From Caldifarciminota bacterium (GTDB taxonomy: Bacteria > Hydrothermota > Tepidihabitantia > SM23-42), in NCBI GenBank assembly GCA_030671005.1, contig DAOVAN010000090.1, positions 1-6,608 of the forward strand: a stretch of 6,608 bases of DNA. The letters are read 5' to 3'. Numbering within the stretch: the first letter of the stretch is position 1; every line of letters begins with the position of its first letter. The translations under genes were made by a program, and so were the position numbers. Below are positions 1 through 4,575 of this stretch, in pieces. The notes under the pieces were generated by a model, which made no database searches, had not been told where the DNA came from, and saw only the letters and a list, made by a program, of their open reading frames with translations.

Positions 1-22
1 AATCCGAAATTACGCAAGTTGA

Positions 23-916
23 CTACAAGAGGAATATCAGGGCAACCCCGAAAACAGCAACCATAGTCCCAAGTATTGCACCGAGGCTTATTTTCTCTTT
101 GAAGACCCAGTGGGAGAGGGGTATCAGGAAGATCGGAGGTAGGGCCATGAGTGTTGATGCAATACCCACATAGGTATATTGGACGGCCACAAGCGAAAGC
201 CATACCCCGAGAAAAGGACCAAGGAACGCACCGCCATTAAGTGCCAGAGTCCCTTTCCTATCTCGCAGTTTTTGCAACGTATAGGGTATTCTGCCACGGG
301 CCAGCGTGATGATCCAGAGTATCGATGTTGCTACAAAGACCCTTATGATGTTGGCCGACAGGGGCGAGAAATCAGTGCCGAGACCTTTCTTCGATAGTAT
401 TAATCCAAGCGCTTGCCCCGTGGCACCACCTATGCCACAGAGAATACCACTGATGTAGTGCTCTCTCGTATAGCCTCCGTTCTTACGCTCCGTAACAACC
501 CAGATGATTCCAGCAATGGTTATCGAGATGGCGAGGACTTGTGTCAGATTCAAGATTTCGTCCAGGAATAACCACGCAATGATCGTGCTAAAGACTGGGA
601 CGAGTGACATCAACAGCATACTGATTCTCGCACCAAGTAAGACAAAAGCTCTGAAAAGGAGCATATCGCCAATAGCGAAGCCGATGATACCAGATAATCC
701 AAACCAAAACCAGTGATAGCCAGTGACATTATTGGGCACGAATCTACCGAACACTACGAAATGGGCAAGCATCAATAACAACAGAGCGATTGCCAATCGT
801 ACCCGGTTGACAACATTGTGGCCAAGGCGTCGCGACGATATGGTAAAGAAGATCGAGCCGAATGACCAGCATAATGCCGTTCCTAAGGCGGCGAATTCAC
901 CGAGAGAATTGCTCAT
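23..916 (-). CDS. EamA/DMT-family membrane transporter (second gene of pair)
   Basis: Predicted inner-membrane protein of 297 residues, the usual size of a ten-helix drug/metabolite transporter (DMT) with two EamA repeats. Hydrophobic segments fall near residues 5-26, 37-57, 68-88, 92-115, 123-142, 154-174, 185-205, 226-246, 248-270 and 278-297. The two halves carry matching repeat ends: a Pro-containing helix followed by W-x-F-L-D-E (residues 104-120), and a Pro-rich helix followed by W-V-F-K-E-K (258-275), each followed by a Gly-rich final helix. This internal duplication is diagnostic of EamA. Family members export or import small metabolites such as amino acids or nucleosides; the substrate cannot be predicted here. 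The ATG at 914-916 is supported by an AGGA ribosome binding site 4 nt upstream. The gene follows another EamA gene after 9 nt, so the two are probably co-transcribed and coupled. The stop is at 23-25; any terminator lies beyond the left edge. Confidence 0.93.
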   Translation of the reverse strand: MSNSLGEFAALGTALCWSFGSIFFTISSRRLGHNVVNRVRLAIALLLLMLAHFVVFGRFVPNNVTGYHWFWFGLSGIIGFAIGDMLLFRAFVLLGARISMLLMSLVPVFSTIIAWLFLDEILNLTQVLAISITIAGIIWVVTERKNGGYTREHYISGILCGIGGATGQALGLILSKKGLGTDFSPLSANIIRVFVATSILWIITLARGRIPYTLQKLRDRKGTLALNGGAFLGPFLGVWLSLVAVQYTYVGIASTLMALPPIFLIPLSHWVFKEKISLGAILGTMVAVFGVALIFLL

Positions 917-920
917 TTTA

Positions 921-928
921 TCCTCTCA
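921..928 (-). promoter_or_regulatory. Ribosome binding site of second transporter, abutting the upstream stop
   Basis: The minus strand reads TGAGAGGATAAAATG. The TGA at 926-928 ends the first transporter, the following GAGGA is the Shine-Dalgarno, and ATG follows after TAAA. Ribosomes finishing the first gene sit on the binding site of the second, which suggests translational coupling and near-equal expression. Confidence 0.75.
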
Positions 929-1768
929 CAGGGTCCCCAAGACAATGATGGCTAGTGCGGCAAGTATGATGCCCACTATTTTCAGACTGCCTAACTTTTC
1001 TTTCAGAACGACAAATGATAATGTGGCTGTGATGATAAAGCTGAGTTGAATAATAGGGATTGTAGTGCTCAATTCACCCTTGTGCAAAGCCGTGACGTAG
1101 AAAAAAGTTGCAGAGGCCATCAGTATTCCATTGATCGGCGCCCACATGAAGGTTTCTCTCGGGAATTTCCAATTTCCCGAGAGGATGTTGTATACGAGTA
1201 CCAAGGCTGCGAAAAAGAAATTCATCAGCAGTATGAATGAAAGGGGCGAGCTGTATACTTGGGTCGAGAGCTTCACTATGAACTGAAAGCCGGCAGCTAT
1301 TAACATGGCCACGAGCGCCATGATGAGAGATCTGCTTGCCATGACGCGTTGTTTCGGTTCAAAGAAGAATAAGACAATTGCAGAACATGCGGCGATTATC
1401 GCGATTATTTTATTCAAGGACAGCACTTCGTTCAAGAATATGATTGCTGCTGTTGAAGAGAATACAAAACTCGACCGGAATATAGCATAGTTGATGCTTG
1501 CATGACCATGGGTCAGGCTGTGCAGGATGAGGGTGAATCCGGCAAATCCAAAAACAGCGGCGAGCATGCTGTATATAACATCAGTACTCTGGAATCTGAT
1601 CCCGTTTGAGAATAAGGCAAGAACGAAGATCGTCAGAGTAAAGAATATGGCTTGTACGATTAGATACGAACCGATAGGAATTGCTGCTTGCCGCGCACGT
1701 TTATTGATGACGTCGGCTGTGCCAATGAGTATCATGGCCATAATTGCTGCCGTTATTGCTGGTGACAA
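926..1768 (-). CDS. EamA/DMT-family membrane transporter (first gene of pair, TTG start)
   Basis: Predicted ten-helix inner-membrane transporter of 280 residues, read from a TTG codon at 1766-1768. The frame stays open to another TTG at 1784-1786, which would add six residues. I prefer 1768 because a near-perfect AAAGGAG lies 8 nt upstream of it (1777-1783), whereas nothing like a ribosome binding site precedes 1786. Two EamA halves are visible: a helix ending in I-F-L-N-E (about residues 96-114) and its counterpart ending in V-V-L-K-E-K (about 237-258), each followed by a hydrophobic last helix. The N-terminus runs straight into the first helix. Identity to the downstream transporter is low by eye, so this is not a recent tandem duplication. 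The gene is first in the operon, with a promoter at 1806-1833. The coding sequence contains a perfect 10-bp inverted repeat at 1156-1183. Substrate unknown. Confidence 0.9.
   Translation of the reverse strand: MSPAITAAIMAMILIGTADVINKRARQAAIPIGSYLIVQAIFFTLTIFVLALFSNGIRFQSTDVIYSMLAAVFGFAGFTLILHSLTHGHASINYAIFRSSFVFSSTAAIIFLNEVLSLNKIIAIIAACSAIVLFFFEPKQRVMASRSLIMALVAMLIAAGFQFIVKLSTQVYSSPLSFILLMNFFFAALVLVYNILSGNWKFPRETFMWAPINGILMASATFFYVTALHKGELSTTIPIIQLSFIITATLSFVVLKEKLGSLKIVGIILAALAIIVLGTL
1156..1183. repeat. Perfect 10-bp inverted repeat inside a coding region
   Basis: CTCTCGGGAA at 1156-1165 is the exact reverse complement of TTCCCGAGAG at 1174-1183, with an 8-nt loop between them. In the mRNA of the first transporter it would form a stable hairpin over the codons for L-S-G-N-W-K-F-P-R-E, a predicted loop between membrane segments. 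No T-run follows on either strand, so it is not a standard intrinsic terminator. It could be chance. Confidence 0.6.
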
Positions 1769-1776
1769 TCTGTTTA

Positions 1777-1783
1777 CTCCTTT
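1777..1783 (-). promoter_or_regulatory. Ribosome binding site setting the TTG start of the first transporter
   Basis: On the minus strand this reads AAAGGAG, followed by 8 nt (TAAACAGA) and then TTG at 1766-1768. It is the only good Shine-Dalgarno near the 5' end of this gene, and it overlaps the codons that the longer TTG start at 1786 would translate. It therefore decides the start. Confidence 0.75.
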
Positions 1784-1805
1784 CAAAAATTACTGAAGAG
1801 TTGTT

Positions 1806-1833
1806 ATTATACTCTGATGGAGTCGCTGGTCAA
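1806..1833 (-). promoter_or_regulatory. Sigma-70-like promoter for the transporter operon
   Basis: On the minus strand there is TTGACC (1828-1833), a 16-nt spacer, and a perfect TATAAT (1806-1811). The predicted transcription start is near 1799, giving a leader of about 30 nt that just contains the AAAGGAG site. Box quality, spacing and position all agree. This is a prediction from sequence only. Confidence 0.65.
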
Positions 1834-1853
1834 CAGAAAGGTATGGATTTGTA

Positions 1854-1881
1854 TTGACATGATATCGTGAATAGCTAGTAT
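1854..1881 (+). promoter_or_regulatory. Sigma-70-like promoter for the secreted protein gene
   Basis: A perfect TTGACA (1854-1859), a 16-nt spacer and TAGTAT (1876-1881, four of six consensus positions including the key first two and last) face the secreted protein gene. Transcription would start near 1888, leaving a leader of about 55 nt. The -35 box lies only 20 bp from the -35 box of the opposing promoter, so a regulator bound between them could affect both directions. Confidence 0.55.
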
Positions 1882-1931
1882 TACTTGTCGATTCTGTTTG
1901 TCTTTTCGGTATCATACTGACACGGAATCGT

Positions 1932-1938
1932 GAGGAGG
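1932..1938 (+). promoter_or_regulatory. Strong ribosome binding site of the secreted protein gene
   Basis: GAGGAGG ends 4 nt before the ATG at 1943 and is strongly complementary to the 16S rRNA 3' end. It fixes the start, which is also the codon that places a Lys-Arg n-region directly before a signal-peptide core. Confidence 0.8.
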
Positions 1939-1942
1939 AATT

Positions 1943-4573
1943 ATGAAAAGATATGCTGTTGTTCTTGTATTGTTGTTCGGACTCAGTTTTTCGTTGCCCT
2001 ATTGGACAGAACAAGATTTCATAAACGCAGATTCCATCCCCCGCGGCAAACCAGTGATGCAGTATGACGCTGGCCCGCTTCGGGCAGAGTGGCAGCGATG
2101 GAGTTACATCCATGAATTATGTCAGACCGCAGCATTCGTGGCATCCATGCAGGTATCGGATTCGTTGGATCCCGAGTTCGGTGGGATAATAGAGGGAGAG
2201 GATCAGCTGAACGTCGTGGAAACCGATAATACTCAACAAGCAATATGGGTTTGGTGTCGTTATTATGAGATAATCGGAGATACTACATATTTTATGAACA
2301 TACGCCGTGCATGGATCTATGTGATGAATCATCCTGCGTACTTGGAAGAAGGAACCGACAGCGATTTCTACCGTGTCTGGAATTGCGGGCTGGCGCTCTT
2401 TGCCGAAAGCAAATACCGTAACACCTTCGGTGACACAACATACCGCCCGTATGCGGATACCTGCATTGGCTACATGCTGAACCATCCACTGCCCTTTACC
2501 GGCATCAGTACTTACTATCAGAGACTTCATCCGAAAACACAATCCCTGGCGGCGGGGATGTTATACCAGTACGGAAAAGAGTGGAACGATCAGGTGTGGA
2601 TGGATACTGCCTTTGCATACGGCACGAGAGTTAGAACGTGGATCGAGTCGGATCCCGATACTAATATCAACGATGAAGTTTGGGCAATGTCGGGCGGTAC
2701 GGCAGTGTGGGGTTTGTGTCGTTCAATATTCGATGCTGATACGGCATCAGGTATAGCCTGGCTCAATACCTATTTGCCATACATGAAGTTCTATCAACCA
2801 ACCGGTACCTGGAACAACTCCTGGAATATCTGGTATGGGAATGCCTATAATTATTCGGCACGTATAACCCAGAATGCGACATATGTTGAGTATCACCATG
2901 CCTTGACCGATAGTCTGCTGATACAAGATTATGACGACGATGGCGGCGTACCGCCTACTCGCACTTGGACACAATACCAAGACCATTCCTGGGTTTCGAA
3001 CTACATGGTCTTCATGGGTTTTGAGGGCTTGATGGATTCGATCAAGAACATTGATGCGGGTGTTAACGGCATCTATGCGACCGGTCCGCAGTTATTCTTC
3101 CTTGTTGGTGACACAGTGAATTTAGCGATACGGGTTGCGAATTACGGTTTTCTGCCTTTGTCTAATGTTTACTTTGCGCTTAACGGCCCTTACTTTGCTG
3201 ACACGGTTGTGGATCTTGACATAGGAGATGAAGATTCGGTTGCATTCGCCGGCGTTTGGATGCCGAGTGATACAGGTTATTTTAGCTTCGACGCCTTTGG
3301 TGTGTATCCGGGCGATGAGCGACCTACAAATGACACATTCTTCACATCAATATATGTGCAGCCATTGAGACACGTGTCTGGGAACATCAGCGATACAATC
3401 AATGGCAATGGCGTGTATGCGCATGTTTATTTTCAGTTTGCTGACGACACAGGTGCAGTGTACTTTGATAGCACGGTCAGTGATTCAATCAGCGGAGACT
3501 TCAGTATCTATTTGATCGATTCGCTCTACCGCGCAGTTGTCTATACCAGAATACCCTATCCTGATTTACGAATCGAAGGGATATATGTTACGCCTGATTC
3601 AATATCCGTACTGAACATTGGTACCAGACCTGCCGACTTGCTCGTCGTGAACCGCGATGATCAGGCACGTTATGATGAGTATTATGCGGAGGCACTCGAT
3701 TCTCTTGGACTTACGTGCAAAATTTGGGTACCGATGGTGCAGGGGATATTCCCGATAAGCAGGATGGATGAGTTCTACTCGAACGCGATTATCTGGTATA
3801 CGGGTCGAGCAGCGACCAGCACGATCACACCAGCAGAACAAGATAGTCTTATTCTTTTTCTCGGTGATGAAGGAAAACTGATCATCACCGGGCAGAATAT
3901 CGGCCAGGAAATTTCTGGTACTCAGTTCTACACAAATTGGCTTCATGCGCAACTGATCAGTGATTCTCTTCACGCACTACGATGTTATCCGGACACGCTT
4001 GATTCGCTAGGTCAGTCTCTGTACAAGATCTTCACGGTAGGAAGTGCGCCCAGCCAGTACTCGCGTGATGTGATTGCGTCGGACGGTAGTGCACACGAGT
4101 TTTTATACTACGATACTTCACTTGTTGACTGCGCGGCATTATGGTACAGTCAAACATTCCCAGACTACCAGATCATATATTGTGGTTTCGGATTGGAGGC
4201 GGTGAACGAAATAACAGGGCATATGAGCCTCGAAGAACTCCTCGCGGAATTGCTCAGCTGGTTCGATGTGCTGTCCGTGGATGAACTGTCCATTGAAGAG
4301 TTGAGAAATCCATTGTTGACAGTTTTACCAAATCCTGTGCATCAGCAGCTGGTTATCCGTGTTGGAAGCGCGGTGGTCGGTGAGGTCGGTTCATTGAAGG
4401 TATATGATATAACTGGCCGACTTGTTAAGACAATAACGCGTGGCTCGTTGTTACCTGATGTGTCTTGGTATCTCGATGATGAGCGCGGACGCCGGCTATC
4501 GAATGGTGTCTATTTCTTGGAACTAGTGACCGCGGATAAAAGTGATGTTCGTAAGGTTGTTGTTGTTGATTAG
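1943..4573 (+). CDS. Exported multidomain protein with T9SS type A sorting domain
   Basis: An 876-residue protein of unknown function that looks secreted. Residues 1-17 form a signal peptide: K-R, then a hydrophobic core, then S-F-S before the probable cleavage site. Residues about 45-365 are helix-rich with many aromatic residues and look like an alpha/alpha-toroid, as in terpenoid-cyclase-like or glycan-active proteins. They include a G-D-T-T-Y...N-H-P unit occurring twice at a 51-residue period (112-131 and 163-182). Residues about 370-475 resemble a CARDB/Ig-like beta-sandwich, and about 476-560 a second beta-sandwich. Residues about 563-775 look like a Rossmann/class I glutamine amidotransferase-like fold (L-L-V-V-N near the start, L-I-I-T-G-Q-N-I-G at 645-653), with no catalytic triad I can identify. 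Residues about 785-876 match the T9SS C-terminal domain: P-N-P at 796-798, V-Y-D-I-T-G-R-L-V at 820-828, N-G-V-Y-F-L-E-L and a terminal K-V-V-V-V-D. It would cross the inner membrane by Sec and the outer membrane by T9SS, ending at the surface or outside. Domain calls are by eye; the signal peptide and tail are firm, the enzymatic role is not. Confidence 0.9.
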   Translation: MKRYAVVLVLLFGLSFSLPYWTEQDFINADSIPRGKPVMQYDAGPLRAEWQRWSYIHELCQTAAFVASMQVSDSLDPEFGGIIEGEDQLNVVETDNTQQAIWVWCRYYEIIGDTTYFMNIRRAWIYVMNHPAYLEEGTDSDFYRVWNCGLALFAESKYRNTFGDTTYRPYADTCIGYMLNHPLPFTGISTYYQRLHPKTQSLAAGMLYQYGKEWNDQVWMDTAFAYGTRVRTWIESDPDTNINDEVWAMSGGTAVWGLCRSIFDADTASGIAWLNTYLPYMKFYQPTGTWNNSWNIWYGNAYNYSARITQNATYVEYHHALTDSLLIQDYDDDGGVPPTRTWTQYQDHSWVSNYMVFMGFEGLMDSIKNIDAGVNGIYATGPQLFFLVGDTVNLAIRVANYGFLPLSNVYFALNGPYFADTVVDLDIGDEDSVAFAGVWMPSDTGYFSFDAFGVYPGDERPTNDTFFTSIYVQPLRHVSGNISDTINGNGVYAHVYFQFADDTGAVYFDSTVSDSISGDFSIYLIDSLYRAVVYTRIPYPDLRIEGIYVTPDSISVLNIGTRPADLLVVNRDDQARYDEYYAEALDSLGLTCKIWVPMVQGIFPISRMDEFYSNAIIWYTGRAATSTITPAEQDSLILFLGDEGKLIITGQNIGQEISGTQFYTNWLHAQLISDSLHALRCYPDTLDSLGQSLYKIFTVGSAPSQYSRDVIASDGSAHEFLYYDTSLVDCAALWYSQTFPDYQIIYCGFGLEAVNEITGHMSLEELLAELLSWFDVLSVDELSIEELRNPLLTVLPNPVHQQLVIRVGSAVVGEVGSLKVYDITGRLVKTITRGSLLPDVSWYLDDERGRRLSNGVYFLELVTADKSDVRKVVVVD

Positions 4574-4575
4574 CT

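Noticed and set aside
723..1049. 108-codon plus-strand frame antisense to both transporters
   Set aside because: It spans the junction of two clear membrane-protein genes; the Asn/Arg/Met/Thr-rich translation is typical of an antisense shadow.
1864..1933. ATCGTGA occurring twice (1864-1870 and 1927-1933) as an operator
   Set aside because: Only seven bases, no dyad symmetry, and the second copy overlaps the ribosome binding site; too weak to call.
1790..2113. 107-codon minus-strand frame across the divergent promoter region
   Set aside because: It would overlap both promoters and the signal-peptide region of the plus-strand gene; its sequence resembles no protein family.
2117..2542. 141-codon minus-strand open frame inside the secreted protein gene
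   Set aside because: It lies wholly antisense to a well-supported gene, is Cys- and Arg-rich with no recognisable domain, and has no convincing ribosome binding site.
3599..3973. 124-codon minus-strand open frame inside the secreted protein gene
   Set aside because: Antisense shadow with no domain or signal and atypical composition.
4549..4570. Run of GTT codons at the end of the secreted protein gene as a microsatellite
   Set aside because: It encodes the K-V-V-V-V-D end expected of a T9SS tail; four valine codons are explained by the protein.
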